In this document: piece by piece, positions 34,192 through 43,508 of the stretch
Layout of the letters: each line of letters opens with the position of its first letter
Position numbering within the stretch: position 1 is the first letter of the stretch
Origin: Akkermansiaceae bacterium
GTDB lineage: Bacteria; Verrucomicrobiota; Verrucomicrobiia; Verrucomicrobiales; Akkermansiaceae
Assembly: GCA_030725745.1 (NCBI GenBank)
Contig: JANRFH010000047.1
Location: forward strand, 77,894-141,893
Reading direction: 5' to 3'
Length of the DNA stretch: 64,000 nt
Notes under the pieces: model-generated
Databases searched by the model: none
What the model was told of the DNA's origin: nothing
The model's input: the letters and a program-made list of their open reading frames with translations, nothing else
Position numbers and translations under genes: made by a program

Positions 34192-35646
34192 ATGGCAGAG
34201 ATTTCTTTGGGATTGTCGTTCGACGACGTGCTTCTTGTTCCGGCGCTGAGTGCTATTTTGCCCAGCGAGGCGGATCTTTCGACCGCGCTTGTGGACGGTA
34301 TTCCGCTCAATCTTCCGGTCGTTTCGGCTGCGATGGATACGGTTTCCGAACACGATCTAGCGATCGCTTTAGCTCGTGAGGGTGGCATGGGTGTCATCCA
34401 CCGTGCATGCCCTATCGAGGAGCAGGCGGCGATGGTTTCGAAGGTGAAACGCTCGGAAAGTGCGGTGATCCTCAAGCCGCTGACCGTGAAGAAAACAGAT
34501 TCTGTAGAGCTTGTCCGTGCGATCATGGATGAAAATGGTTTCTCGGGTTTCCCGGTAGTCGATGAAAACGGCTGTCTGGAGGGCATGGTGACGGGTCGTG
34601 ATGTCCGTTATTTGGATCGCCCCGGTGCTCTCGTTTCCGAAGTGATGACGCCGCGCGAAAGAGTGGTGACTGCACCGCCGAACACCGGCCTCGAACAGGC
34701 GCGACGCATTCTTTACGAAAACCGTTTCGAGAAGTTGCCGCTAATCGATGACGAGGGGCGGTTGGTGGGTCTCATTACCGGCTCAGATATTGAGAAACGA
34801 ATCACTTTTACAAGTGCCGCGAAGGACTCGAACGGCCAGCTCCGCTGCGGAGCCGCCGTTGGCGTGGGGCCGGATGTTAAGGAGCGCGCGGCTGCGCTCA
34901 TTGAAGCCGGTGCGGATGCTCTTTTTATCGATGCAGCTACTGGGCACACGCGCCACGTGATGGACGTCATCGAGATGCTGCGCACACTTGGGAATGTTCC
35001 AGTGGTGGCAGGAAATGTGGTGACGGAAGCAGGGGCACGAGATCTGGTTTCCGCAGGCGCGAGCGCACTCAAGGTGGGAGTGGGGCCGGGATCGATCTGC
35101 ACGACGCGGGTCATCGCTGGTGTGGGTATGCCGCAGTTTACCGCGATCCAGAACGTCGCAGGATATTGCCGCGAGCACGGCGTGAAGGTCATCGCCGATG
35201 GAGGTATTCGATACTCCGGGGATGTGGTGAAAGCCATCGCCGCAGGAGCGGATCTTGTGATGCTTGGTTCCATTCTCGCAGGCACGCGCGAAAGCCCGGG
35301 ACAGAGTATTTTTTACCAAGGCCGCCGTTTCAAATCCTACCGCGGAATGGGTTCACTCGGAGCGATGCGCAAAGGGGCGGGGGATCGCTATGGTCAGAAC
35401 AGCTCGGGCAAACTCGTTGCCGAGGGTGTCGAGGGGCGGGTGCCATACAAGGGGCCGCTTTCCGATGTGATCTTCCAACTTATGGGCGGCCTCAAGTCCG
35501 GCATGGGCTACGTCGGTGCATCCACGCTCACTGAGCTGCGAGAAAGGGCCACATTTACTAGAATCACTACCGGTGGCCTGCGTGAAAGCCATGTTCATGA
35601 CATCGTGATGACCGAAGAGCCGACGAACTACCAGCCGCTTGGATAA
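34192..35646 (+). CDS. guaB: Inosine-5'-monophosphate dehydrogenase
   Basis: Oxidises IMP to XMP with NAD+, the committed step to GMP. TIM barrel with SFDDVLLVPALS near the start, two CBS domains inserted at about residues 95-210 (GFPVVDENGCLEGMVTGRD and KLPLIDDEGRLVGLITGSD), and the catalytic Cys loop GVGPGSICTTRVIAGVG. The flap and active-site region are YRGMGSLGAM and EGVEGRVPYKGPL. 484 residues, typical of bacterial IMPDH. Followed 85 bp later by guaA, with a repeat between them. Confidence 0.96.
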   Translation: MAEISLGLSFDDVLLVPALSAILPSEADLSTALVDGIPLNLPVVSAAMDTVSEHDLAIALAREGGMGVIHRACPIEEQAAMVSKVKRSESAVILKPLTVKKTDSVELVRAIMDENGFSGFPVVDENGCLEGMVTGRDVRYLDRPGALVSEVMTPRERVVTAPPNTGLEQARRILYENRFEKLPLIDDEGRLVGLITGSDIEKRITFTSAAKDSNGQLRCGAAVGVGPDVKERAAALIEAGADALFIDAATGHTRHVMDVIEMLRTLGNVPVVAGNVVTEAGARDLVSAGASALKVGVGPGSICTTRVIAGVGMPQFTAIQNVAGYCREHGVKVIADGGIRYSGDVVKAIAAGADLVMLGSILAGTRESPGQSIFYQGRRFKSYRGMGSLGAMRKGAGDRYGQNSSGKLVAEGVEGRVPYKGPLSDVIFQLMGGLKSGMGYVGASTLTELRERATFTRITTGGLRESHVHDIVMTEEPTNYQPLG

Positions 35647-35725
35647 AACTTCAAACTCTAAACTTCAAACCTCAAGGAAGAGGTTAGTGGAAATTGAGGT
35701 TTAGAGTTTAAAATTTAAAATTTCA
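35646..35725 (+). repeat. Inverted pair of TTGAAA-type leader repeats, guaA copy
   Basis: An antisense-oriented unit (35646-35676, AACTTCAAACTCTAAACTTC) directly follows the guaB stop. A sense unit (35691-35725, AATTGAGGTTTAGAGTTTAA) ends 6 bp before the guaA ATG. The two can pair over about 20 bp to form a hairpin between the two genes. Confidence 0.7.
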
Positions 35726-35731
35726 GACATC

Positions 35732-37255
35732 ATGCACGATCAAAATCACGTTGCCGTTATCGACTTCGGCTCACAATACACGCAACTCATCGTAAGGAGG
35801 GTGAGGGAGCTGGGCTTCTTTGCGATGCTTTACGCGCTGGAGGATTTTCCGAACATTGGGAAGCCGGGGGCGATTATCCTTTCAGGTGGCCCCAAGAGCA
35901 CGAGTGATGTTGATGCGCCGGATCTTGATTTCGAGGCGCTGAAAGCTTTCGGTATACCGGTGCTCGGCGTGTGTTACGGTATGCAACTGCTGAACCTTAA
36001 ATTCGGCGGAACCATCGAAAAGAGCGACCGTCGAGAATACGGCCCGGCGAATCTTTTTCCCACCACGCATGCAGATCTCTACGAGGGAATTTCCGAGAAA
36101 TCCCAAGTATGGATGAGCCACTCGGATACGGTGAAGGTCATTCCTGATTGTGGAGAAGTCATTGCCACGAATCAACACGGCACTCCCGTTTCCCTGAAAT
36201 GGGGTGAGCGTTTCTACGGCATCCAGTTCCATCCAGAGGTGACGCACAGTCACGAGGGGCTGCGTATTTTGCACAACTTCCTGCTCACTGCGACCGAACT
36301 AGCGCCTTTCAAGATCGACGATTTCAAGCGCGAGATGATCGAAGGAATCCGCGAGAGATGCGGGGATAAGCAGGTGGTCTGCGGTGTTTCCGGTGGAGTG
36401 GATAGTACGGTGCTTGCCGTACTTCTAAAAGAGGCGGGTGCCAATGTCCGTGCCATTTTCGTGGATCACGGTCTGATGCGCAAAGACGAGGGCGATGAGG
36501 TGCGCAGTAACTTCCACCGCATGGGCGTGCCAATCGAGACCGTAGATTGTAGCGAGCGTTTCCTGACCGCTCTGGCGGGTGAAAGTGATCCGGAGAAGAA
36601 GCGTGTCATCATTGGCAATCTTTTCATCGATGTGTTCTGGGATGCTGTCGGCGACGCGGAGATCCTTGCGCAGGGCACGCTTTATCCCGATGTGATCGAA
36701 AGTGCTTCGAATGCGAAATCCAAGGCTTCGAAGATCAAGACACACCACAACCGCGTGGATCGTATTCTTGAACTTCAGGCACAGGGTAAGGTGTTAGAGC
36801 CTCTGGCGGAGCTATTTAAGGACGAGGTGCGCGAGCTTGGGCACTCGCTCGGGATTGCTCCTGATATTCTCGCTCGTCATCCGTTTCCTGGCCCCGGCCT
36901 AGCAGTGCGCTGCCCTGGTGAGGTCACTCAGGATCGGCTCGATATCATCCGCGCCTGCGATGCAATCTTCATCGGCAAGCTCAAGGAACACGGCTGGTAT
37001 GACAAGGTCTGGCAGGCTTATGCCGGTCTAATCCCCGTGAAAACGGTCGGAGTGAAAGGTGACGAGCGCAGCTACGAGTGGGCGACGAATCTACGCGCCG
37101 TCGTATCTGAGGATGCGATGACTGCCGAGTGGGTAGATCTTCCTACGCAGCTCCTGCGCGAGACCAGCCAGCAGATCCTCAACGAGGTGGATGGCATCAA
37201 CCGTGTGCTTTACGATATTTCCACAAAGCCGCCTGCCAGTATCGAGTGGGAGTGA
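35732..37255 (+). CDS. guaA: GMP synthase (glutamine-hydrolysing)
   Basis: Aminates XMP to GMP. The N-terminal class-I glutamine amidotransferase has VIDFGSQYTQLI, the catalytic Cys loop VLGVCYGMQLL, and GIQFHPEVTHS carrying the His/Glu. The ATP pyrophosphatase domain has the P-loop VCGVSGGVDSTVLAVLL. The dimerisation domain ends with the conserved TKPPASIEWE. 507 residues. Behind guaB in the same orientation, forming the usual guaBA pair. Confidence 0.96.
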   Translation: MHDQNHVAVIDFGSQYTQLIVRRVRELGFFAMLYALEDFPNIGKPGAIILSGGPKSTSDVDAPDLDFEALKAFGIPVLGVCYGMQLLNLKFGGTIEKSDRREYGPANLFPTTHADLYEGISEKSQVWMSHSDTVKVIPDCGEVIATNQHGTPVSLKWGERFYGIQFHPEVTHSHEGLRILHNFLLTATELAPFKIDDFKREMIEGIRERCGDKQVVCGVSGGVDSTVLAVLLKEAGANVRAIFVDHGLMRKDEGDEVRSNFHRMGVPIETVDCSERFLTALAGESDPEKKRVIIGNLFIDVFWDAVGDAEILAQGTLYPDVIESASNAKSKASKIKTHHNRVDRILELQAQGKVLEPLAELFKDEVRELGHSLGIAPDILARHPFPGPGLAVRCPGEVTQDRLDIIRACDAIFIGKLKEHGWYDKVWQAYAGLIPVKTVGVKGDERSYEWATNLRAVVSEDAMTAEWVDLPTQLLRETSQQILNEVDGINRVLYDISTKPPASIEWE

Positions 37256-37329
37256 ATTGAGGCGGGACGGCATGCCGTAAATTTTATGTAAGTTGTGTAA
37301 TACGGCTGCGGTAGATAGGTTCATAACCT

Positions 37330-38529
37330 ATGACCATGACGACGTGTTTTTATAAAGCGACTTTTCGTTTCATCCGAATCGTGGTGCCGATGGCACTGTT
37401 GACTACCGCCTTGCATGCTCAGGAAGAGGAACGTGAGATGCCTGACTTTAGCTGGGACACGCTCCCGCTCTACATGCATGTCAGAAAGGCTACGGCTTTT
37501 TCCGACGAGGAGTTCCGTTTCCTTTCGAAATTTCCGCTCATCACCTTGGAGAAAAGCAACGGCCATGATACCTATGGTTCTGTGGATGCCGGTAGCATCG
37601 AGGCGGCGAAGGGGATTAAGGCGCTGAATCCGCAGGCGAAGGTTCTTTTTTACCGTAATGTCATGGTTCACTACGGCGGTTATTCCTTTGATAAGCAGTT
37701 GGAGGATATTCCGGGTTGGTATCTGGAGGGAAAAGATGGCCAGGACAAGCTGATCCGGGGGAGGGTGCGTGCCTATGACCTTTCCAATGAAAAGCTGAGG
37801 AAGTGGTGGGTCGATACCATGGCCGGAGTCTGCAAGAGTGAATACATAGATGGTCTCTTTCTCGATGGAAACGTGAAGGTGCTCACGACATTTCTGACGG
37901 GTGATTTACCCAAGGGGAAAAAGGAGGCTGTTACAGAAGGTTATCGAGTGATGATGGACGAAAGCCGCAAGGCGCTGGCGGATGAAAAACTCATGGTCGC
38001 GAACATCATCCGCGCCCGCTTCGATGATTCCGGTCTGGAGTTTATAGACTATTTCGATGGCTCATACCTTGAGGCTTTCAGTCATGAGGTGGGTGGCATG
38101 AGCAAGGCGGAATACATGGCCAAGGGCATTGCTGCGGTGCAGAAGGCAGCGCAGGATGGCAAGATCATCGCGCTGACCCTAGGGATCGGGAAGACTTCGC
38201 TGGGAGACGGGATCGATGAAAGCAAAGGATCCATCGAGAGTTTTGGAGCTGCTTCTCAGGAACAGCTTGATTTCAATATAGCGCTCTTCCTGATCATGGC
38301 AGAGAAATATAGCTACTTGATGGTGAGCGATGGCTATGGGGTTGATCCCGGTAAGGATGGAAAATGTGAGAGCAAGCTGTGGATGCATACTTTCCCGGAA
38401 TACGACCGTCCGCTGGGGGCTCCCAAGGGGGCTGCCGTGAAGGATGGCATGCGCTACACTCGTGAGTTCGAGCATGTTTCCGTCTCGCTGGATCTCGGGA
38501 CGATGAAAGGCGAGCTGAACTGGAAATAG
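37330..38529 (+). CDS. Exported GHL15-like putative glycoside hydrolase
   Basis: 399 residues with a signal peptide (about residues 10-31, ending TALHA-QEEE). The body has TIM-barrel features: DFSWDTLPLYMHVRKATAF, ITLEKSNGH, QAKVLFYRNVMVHYGGY, WWVDTMAGVCKSEYIDGLFL(DGN) and LMVANIIRARF. The acidic residues in YIDGLFLDG and DYFDGSYLE are candidate catalysts. It resembles Pfam GHL15 (hypothetical glycosyl hydrolase). A paralogue is at 53939-55132, with the same WDT.PLY and WWVDT motifs. It is the first gene of the sulfatase/fucosidase block, which suggests action on a sulfated polysaccharide backbone or branch; the linkage is unknown. Confidence 0.7.
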   Translation: MTMTTCFYKATFRFIRIVVPMALLTTALHAQEEEREMPDFSWDTLPLYMHVRKATAFSDEEFRFLSKFPLITLEKSNGHDTYGSVDAGSIEAAKGIKALNPQAKVLFYRNVMVHYGGYSFDKQLEDIPGWYLEGKDGQDKLIRGRVRAYDLSNEKLRKWWVDTMAGVCKSEYIDGLFLDGNVKVLTTFLTGDLPKGKKEAVTEGYRVMMDESRKALADEKLMVANIIRARFDDSGLEFIDYFDGSYLEAFSHEVGGMSKAEYMAKGIAAVQKAAQDGKIIALTLGIGKTSLGDGIDESKGSIESFGAASQEQLDFNIALFLIMAEKYSYLMVSDGYGVDPGKDGKCESKLWMHTFPEYDRPLGAPKGAAVKDGMRYTREFEHVSVSLDLGTMKGELNWK

Positions 38530-38591
38530 ATTATGGAATTGGAAATATCCTGATTCGGCGCAACGTAGTTCCTTTCCAAGTTCTGCCGACC

Positions 38592-40166
38592 ATGCTGCCT
38601 CCAATGACAAAACTCTTTTCCTGCCTGTTCTTTGCATCCTGCTTCTCAATGCAGGCTGCGGAAAATCAAAAGCCGAACATCATCGTCATCTACACCGATG
38701 ACCAGGGCTACGGCGATGTCAGCGCGCTCAATCCCGAGGCAAAGTTCAAGACTCCGAATCTCGATAAACTAGTGGAGGAGGGGATCGCTTTCACCAATGG
38801 GCACAGCCCGGATTCGGTCTGCACGCCTTCTCGCTACGGCTTGCTAACAGGTCGCTACCCCTGGCGCACAAAGCTGAAATCCGGAGTTATGGGGGCGGAA
38901 GGGGAATGCATGATTCCCGACGGGCAGATGACCCTAGCCTCCCTTCTAAAGGAAAACGGCTACCATACAGGGATGGTAGGCAAATGGCACCTTGGGATGG
39001 ATTTTCCGGGCACGCCCAAGGATCGTGACTGGACGCAACCAATCAAGGACATGCCTTTGGACAAGGGCTTCGACTATTTCTACGGGATTCCCGCCTCGCT
39101 GAACTTCGGGATTCTGGCGTGGTTCGAGGGACGCTTCGCAGCTGTGCCTCCCACGTTTTACACCAACAAGAAGAAAAATCCGCTGTATCTGGATTACCGC
39201 ATCATGCCTCCATATGAAACGGACTCCGGCCCTTCGAAAGATCCTACGCGAACTGTCAAAAAGGGTTTCGAGGTTGCCGAAGACTTCATCGACAACCAGT
39301 GCCTAACGCGCTTCACCGACAAGGCTATCGAGTGGATGGGCGGAAAAGCTGAGGAGGCGAAGGCAGGAAAGCCTTTTTTCCTTTATCTCCCCTATACTTC
39401 GCCTCACTACCCAGTCTGTCCCTTGCCGGAGTTTCAGGGGCAGGGCGAGGCAGGAGCTTATGGCGAATTCGTGATCGAGACGGATTACCATGTCGGGCGT
39501 ATTCTGAAATTTCTTGATGAGTCTGGATTGGATGAAAATACGCTGATCTTTTACTCAAGCGACAATGGCCCGGAGAAGTCATGGACACAGAGATTGGAGA
39601 AGACCGGCCATGATAGCAGAGGCGGACTACGCCAGGGTAAAAGATCGGTCTATGAAGGCGGGCACCGGGTGCCTTTCCTAGTTCGTTGGCCAGCTGGTAT
39701 CAAGGATGCTGGGCGCGAGTGGGATGGCATCGTTGGCCAAACGGACTTGCTCGCAACCTTTGCGGATGTTGTTGGAGCCGAGCTTCCTGAGACGGCAGGG
39801 GAAGATAGTCTGAGTTTTGCAAGTGTATTGCTCGACTCAAATTCCGACTCCAAGAGACTGCCTCTAATCACTCACGCCAATACGAGTGATGAAAACCGTT
39901 ATGCAATTACCGATGGGGATTGGAAGCTAATCATGCCGGGCAAGAATGGCAAAGTGGAGCTATACGATCTTTCCAAAGACCGCTCCGAGAAATCCAACAT
40001 CGCCGCCGCCCATCCAGAGACAGTGGAGCGCCTGACCAAGGAAATTAGCAGCATCATTGCCGGAGGCAGCACCAGACCGGTTGCGACCAAGCCAAATGAT
40101 ACTCCGTACTGGAAGGATCTCACATGGATGACTGCCAAGGAATACGAGGCACTGTCCGCTAAATGA
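38592..40166 (+). CDS. Sulfatase, family S1 (exported)
   Basis: 524-residue formylglycine-dependent sulfatase with an N-terminal signal (LFSCLFFASCFSMQAA). Metal ligands appear in IIVIYTDDQGYGDV. The formylglycine site is C77 in VCTPSRYGLLTGRYPW (CxPxR), maturing by an anaerobic or aerobic FGly enzyme not in this window. KWHLGMDF and FYSSDNGPEKSW supply the remaining active-site residues. Probably removes sulfate from a fucoidan-like glycan; the S1 subfamily is not assigned. An insertion around residues 160-230 distinguishes it from the other sulfatases here. ATG 38604 is an alternative start. Confidence 0.92.
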   Translation: MLPPMTKLFSCLFFASCFSMQAAENQKPNIIVIYTDDQGYGDVSALNPEAKFKTPNLDKLVEEGIAFTNGHSPDSVCTPSRYGLLTGRYPWRTKLKSGVMGAEGECMIPDGQMTLASLLKENGYHTGMVGKWHLGMDFPGTPKDRDWTQPIKDMPLDKGFDYFYGIPASLNFGILAWFEGRFAAVPPTFYTNKKKNPLYLDYRIMPPYETDSGPSKDPTRTVKKGFEVAEDFIDNQCLTRFTDKAIEWMGGKAEEAKAGKPFFLYLPYTSPHYPVCPLPEFQGQGEAGAYGEFVIETDYHVGRILKFLDESGLDENTLIFYSSDNGPEKSWTQRLEKTGHDSRGGLRQGKRSVYEGGHRVPFLVRWPAGIKDAGREWDGIVGQTDLLATFADVVGAELPETAGEDSLSFASVLLDSNSDSKRLPLITHANTSDENRYAITDGDWKLIMPGKNGKVELYDLSKDRSEKSNIAAAHPETVERLTKEISSIIAGGSTRPVATKPNDTPYWKDLTWMTAKEYEALSAK

Positions 40167-40205
40167 TTACTCCTCGGAATAACGTATCTCTTTCCTCTCC
40201 CATTT

Positions 40206-41738
40206 ATGAAACACCTGCGAAGCCTTAATCTAAGCCTGTTCCTGTTCTCTCTAATCGGCTTGACCGCCACCGCCGCCACCAAGCCCAACGTCGTCATCAT
40301 CTACGCAGATGACATGGGCTACGGCGAGATCCAGGCATTGAATCCAGAGCGCAGTAAGATCCCCACACCCAGCCTGAACAAGCTGGCGGAGGAGGGCATG
40401 GTCTTCACGGATGCGCACACGACTTCATCGGTTTGTTCGCCGTCGCGTTATGGGTTGCTCACCGGTCGCTACAACTGGCGGACGACGCTTCAGAGAGGGG
40501 TTCTCACGGGTGGCGATGCTCCGCTCATCGCTGCGGATCGCCTGACACTCGGTAAGCTTTTCCAAAGCCAAGGCTATAAGACGGCTATCTTCGGAAAATG
40601 GCATCTCAACTACTCCTACGAAGTCCCGGAGGGAGCGGTAAAACCGAAGAGAGGCAAAGACTTTTTGCTGGCAGCCGCACCTGTCGGGACACATATCCCG
40701 GACGGCCCGCTGACTCGCGGGTTCGATGTCTTCCATGGATTTCACCACGCCAGAACCATGAGCAGCATCGTCGAGGGTGACACCATTGTCAGGGAAATCC
40801 CTGTGGTAGAAGTGCTTCCGGAAATTACCGACGCAGCGGCGGATTTCATTGATGACCACGCCGCCGAGGCAAAGGAGGGCAAGCCGTTCTTCATGTATTT
40901 CCCGCTCAGCTCGCCGCACACGCCGATCGCGCCAGCGCCAGAGTGGAAGGGCAAGGGAGTGGTGGGTACTTACGGCGATTTCGTGGCTCAGACCGATGGC
41001 TCGGTCGGGGCGGTGATGGAGGCGCTTGAGCGCAACGGCCTCACGGAAAACACCATCGTCATCTTCAGTGCCGACAACGGAACCTCGAAAGCGGCCGGCA
41101 TCGCCGCGCTTGAAAAGCAGGGTCACTACCCCAGCGCAAACCTGCGTGGCTCGAAGGCGGATCTCTGGGAAGGCGGCCACCGCGTGCCGTTCATCCTGCG
41201 TTGGCCGGAGCAAGTGAAAGCCTCTTCGGAATCGGGACAACTCATCTCCCTCGCCGACATGATGGCGACCTTTGCGGAAATGCTCTCGGTCGACCTTGCC
41301 GACGACACCGCCGAGGACAGCATCAGCTTCTACCCCATCCTCGCAGGTAAGGAGTTAGAAAATCCCCGTGAATCCGTGGTTCATCATTCCATCGATGGCA
41401 AGTTCGCCATCCGTCAGGGCGATTGGAAGCTCTTGCTCGCCGCAGGATCGGGTGGCTGGACGGCACCGGGCGATGCAGAGGCTTTGGCCAAGGGACTCCC
41501 AGAAATGCAGCTCTACGACATGCCGAATGACATCGGCGAGGAGAAGAACCTCGTTGCGCAGAATCCCGAGAAAGTAGCGGGAATGATCAAGCTGCTTGAA
41601 ACCTATGTCGCCGAGGGTCGGAGCACTCCGGGAGAGCCTCAAAAGAATGATGCCGAGATCGATATCTGGAAAAAGGGCAAATCGGATGCTCCGAAAAAAG
41701 GCAAAAAGAAGGGGCAGAAAGCGGACGACGGCGAGTGA
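40206..41738 (+). CDS. Sulfatase, family S1 (exported)
   Basis: 510 residues; signal peptide (LNLSLFLFSLIGLTATAA). Metal-binding VVIIYADDMGYGEIQALNPE, formylglycine site C77 in VCSPSRYGLLTGRYNW, then KWHLNYSY and IFSADNGTSKAA. Close paralogue of the sulfatases at 52443 and 60026: all three share RGSKADLW.GGHRVPFI.RWP and a HHSI.G.FA.R.G.WKLLL..GSGGWT block near the C-terminus. The Lys-rich tail (KGKSDAPKKGKKKGQKADD) is unusual. A terminator follows, closing the first three-gene unit (37330-41738). Confidence 0.93.
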   Translation: MKHLRSLNLSLFLFSLIGLTATAATKPNVVIIYADDMGYGEIQALNPERSKIPTPSLNKLAEEGMVFTDAHTTSSVCSPSRYGLLTGRYNWRTTLQRGVLTGGDAPLIAADRLTLGKLFQSQGYKTAIFGKWHLNYSYEVPEGAVKPKRGKDFLLAAAPVGTHIPDGPLTRGFDVFHGFHHARTMSSIVEGDTIVREIPVVEVLPEITDAAADFIDDHAAEAKEGKPFFMYFPLSSPHTPIAPAPEWKGKGVVGTYGDFVAQTDGSVGAVMEALERNGLTENTIVIFSADNGTSKAAGIAALEKQGHYPSANLRGSKADLWEGGHRVPFILRWPEQVKASSESGQLISLADMMATFAEMLSVDLADDTAEDSISFYPILAGKELENPRESVVHHSIDGKFAIRQGDWKLLLAAGSGGWTAPGDAEALAKGLPEMQLYDMPNDIGEEKNLVAQNPEKVAGMIKLLETYVAEGRSTPGEPQKNDAEIDIWKKGKSDAPKKGKKKGQKADDGE

Positions 41739-41825
41739 TCGTTTAGTGGGATAAACTTCAATTCATAGGGGTGATGCCTTACATCATCCCTCGGACAACG
41801 AACTCTCCGGGCTTTTCGGTCTTTC

Positions 41826-41864
41826 AATCCCCGGGTGGCATGCTTTGCTGCTCGGGGATTTTTT
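41826..41864 (+). terminator. Rho-independent terminator
   Basis: AATCCCCGGG and CTCGGGGATT arms around a GC-poor loop, followed by TTTTTT. Lies 88 bp after the sulfatase stop and separates it from the GH29 gene, which must therefore have its own promoter in the 85 bp that follow. Confidence 0.8.
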
Positions 41865-41949
41865 GAAACATACTCACTGCTTCGAACGTTTTTGAAATTC
41901 GGAATCTTACCTTCAGCGTGATGCTGCGTTGTCTTACATTTACCTACTT

Positions 41950-43461
41950 ATGAAATATACCACGATTGCTGCGCTGTGTGCGCTCGGAGCCACGGCATTT
42001 GCCGAAGAAGTCCAGCCAACCTGGGAGTCGATGGCGGAGCATTATCAAATCCCGGCATGGCTGGAGGACGGGAAGTTCGGAGTGTGGACGCATTGGGGGA
42101 TTCCCTCGGCGACCGATGAGAACCGTCCGAACGATGGCTCCCATTACGGGCGCCGGATGTATGGAACGCTCGAAGGGGAGACGGGTGCGCAGGCGGAAAT
42201 GACCGAGGCACTGCACGAGTGGCATGAGAAGTTTTACGGGCCGGTGGAGAAATTCGGCTACGAGGATCTGGTGCCGTTGTTCAAGGCGGAGAAATGGGAT
42301 CCGGAAGGTTTGGTGAAATTTTTCAAGGACAGCGGAGCGTGCCTGGTGATGCCGGTGGCGACTCACCATGACAATTTCGACATGTATGATTCCTCCCACC
42401 CGTGGAACTCGGTGGACATGGGGCCGAAGCGCGACACGCTCAAGGAGTGGAAGGCTGCGGCACAGAAGGAGGGGCTGAAGTTCGGCGTTTCGACACACTT
42501 GTATTGGTCTCCGCGATTCTTCGCGACCGCCCGTCCGTATCAGACGCCAGGCACGCTGGAGGCGAAGCTGTTCAATATGGAGTTCGATCCGAAAGGATAT
42601 GCCAGCCAGGACAGTTGGAATCAGCATTGGTATGATCGCTGTTGGGAGATCATCGAGAAATACGATCCCGATATGTTCAACAACGACGCTCCTTTTCCGG
42701 ATGAAAAGCGTGGCTTGAACCTAGGACTGAAACTGTTTTCCGATTTCCTCAACCGGGATCTGAAGGAAAACGATGGCAAGCAGACCGTCGCGCTTTCGCT
42801 CAAGGCCACCCACCTAGATCGCAAGGCATACACTTACAACTGTGAGCGCGGCAGCTCGGCGGATATCCAGCCGGAGCCGTGGATGTGGGCGACGGATCTT
42901 TCCGGTGGCTGGTTCTACCGCAAGGGCTCGGTGAACCGGATGAGCATCCCGGTGATGATGGGCAATGCGGTGGATGCGATCAGCAAGAACGGCATCGTGA
43001 TGATGAACGTCGCGCTGCGTGGCGATGGCACCCTGCCGGAAAACCAAGCTGCCTATCTCACCGCGTTCGGCGATTTCCTGAAGATCAATGGCGAGGGAAT
43101 CATTGGTTCACGCCCTTGGAAGATCTATGGTGAAGGCCCTTCGAAAATGAAGGACGGACGTCAGGGCGAGAACAGCAAGGAGTTCTTCGAAGAGGACATC
43201 CGCTTTACCCTCCGACGCCAAGGCTCTGGCGGGCAAGCCACTGAGACGCTCTACGCCTTCGTGCTGGTGCCTCCGACGAAAGACATCCTGATCAAGTCGC
43301 TTGCAGATGGAGGTATTCTTGAGGAATCGATTTCAGAAATCACCATGCTTGGAAGTGAAGAGGAAATTCAATGGGAGCGAACGAAGGATGGGCTGGAAAT
43401 CAAGCTGCCGAACGCCCTGCCGGAAACGCTCGTTACCGGATTCAATATTTCCCTCAAATAG
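41950..43461 (+). CDS. GH29-type alpha-L-fucosidase (exported)
   Basis: About 503 residues from ATG 41950, with a signal peptide (TTIAALCALGATAFA-EE). GH29 landmarks: FGVWTHWGIPSATDEN, VMPVATHHDNFDMYDSSHPW and KFGVSTHLYWSPRF. The expected nucleophile position of the WFD motif is D246 in PDMFNNDAPFP, where FNND replaces the usual WFD. It is strongly similar to the gene at 61535 and different from the classical GH29 at 51042. Exo-fucosidase or possibly endo-acting; substrate probably sulfated fucan oligosaccharides, given seven neighbouring sulfatases. TTG 41929 is rejected as start because the signal peptide begins at the ATG. Confidence 0.85.
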   Translation: MKYTTIAALCALGATAFAEEVQPTWESMAEHYQIPAWLEDGKFGVWTHWGIPSATDENRPNDGSHYGRRMYGTLEGETGAQAEMTEALHEWHEKFYGPVEKFGYEDLVPLFKAEKWDPEGLVKFFKDSGACLVMPVATHHDNFDMYDSSHPWNSVDMGPKRDTLKEWKAAAQKEGLKFGVSTHLYWSPRFFATARPYQTPGTLEAKLFNMEFDPKGYASQDSWNQHWYDRCWEIIEKYDPDMFNNDAPFPDEKRGLNLGLKLFSDFLNRDLKENDGKQTVALSLKATHLDRKAYTYNCERGSSADIQPEPWMWATDLSGGWFYRKGSVNRMSIPVMMGNAVDAISKNGIVMMNVALRGDGTLPENQAAYLTAFGDFLKINGEGIIGSRPWKIYGEGPSKMKDGRQGENSKEFFEEDIRFTLRRQGSGGQATETLYAFVLVPPTKDILIKSLADGGILEESISEITMLGSEEEIQWERTKDGLEIKLPNALPETLVTGFNISLK

Positions 43462-43508
43462 TAGGCCTTAGCCATCACCTACGATCAGAACGGACAAATC
43501 ACCAAAGT

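Noticed and set aside
43371-43508. N-terminal extension of the esterase
   Set aside because: It overlaps the end of the fucosidase gene and would bury the signal peptide that begins at 43509.
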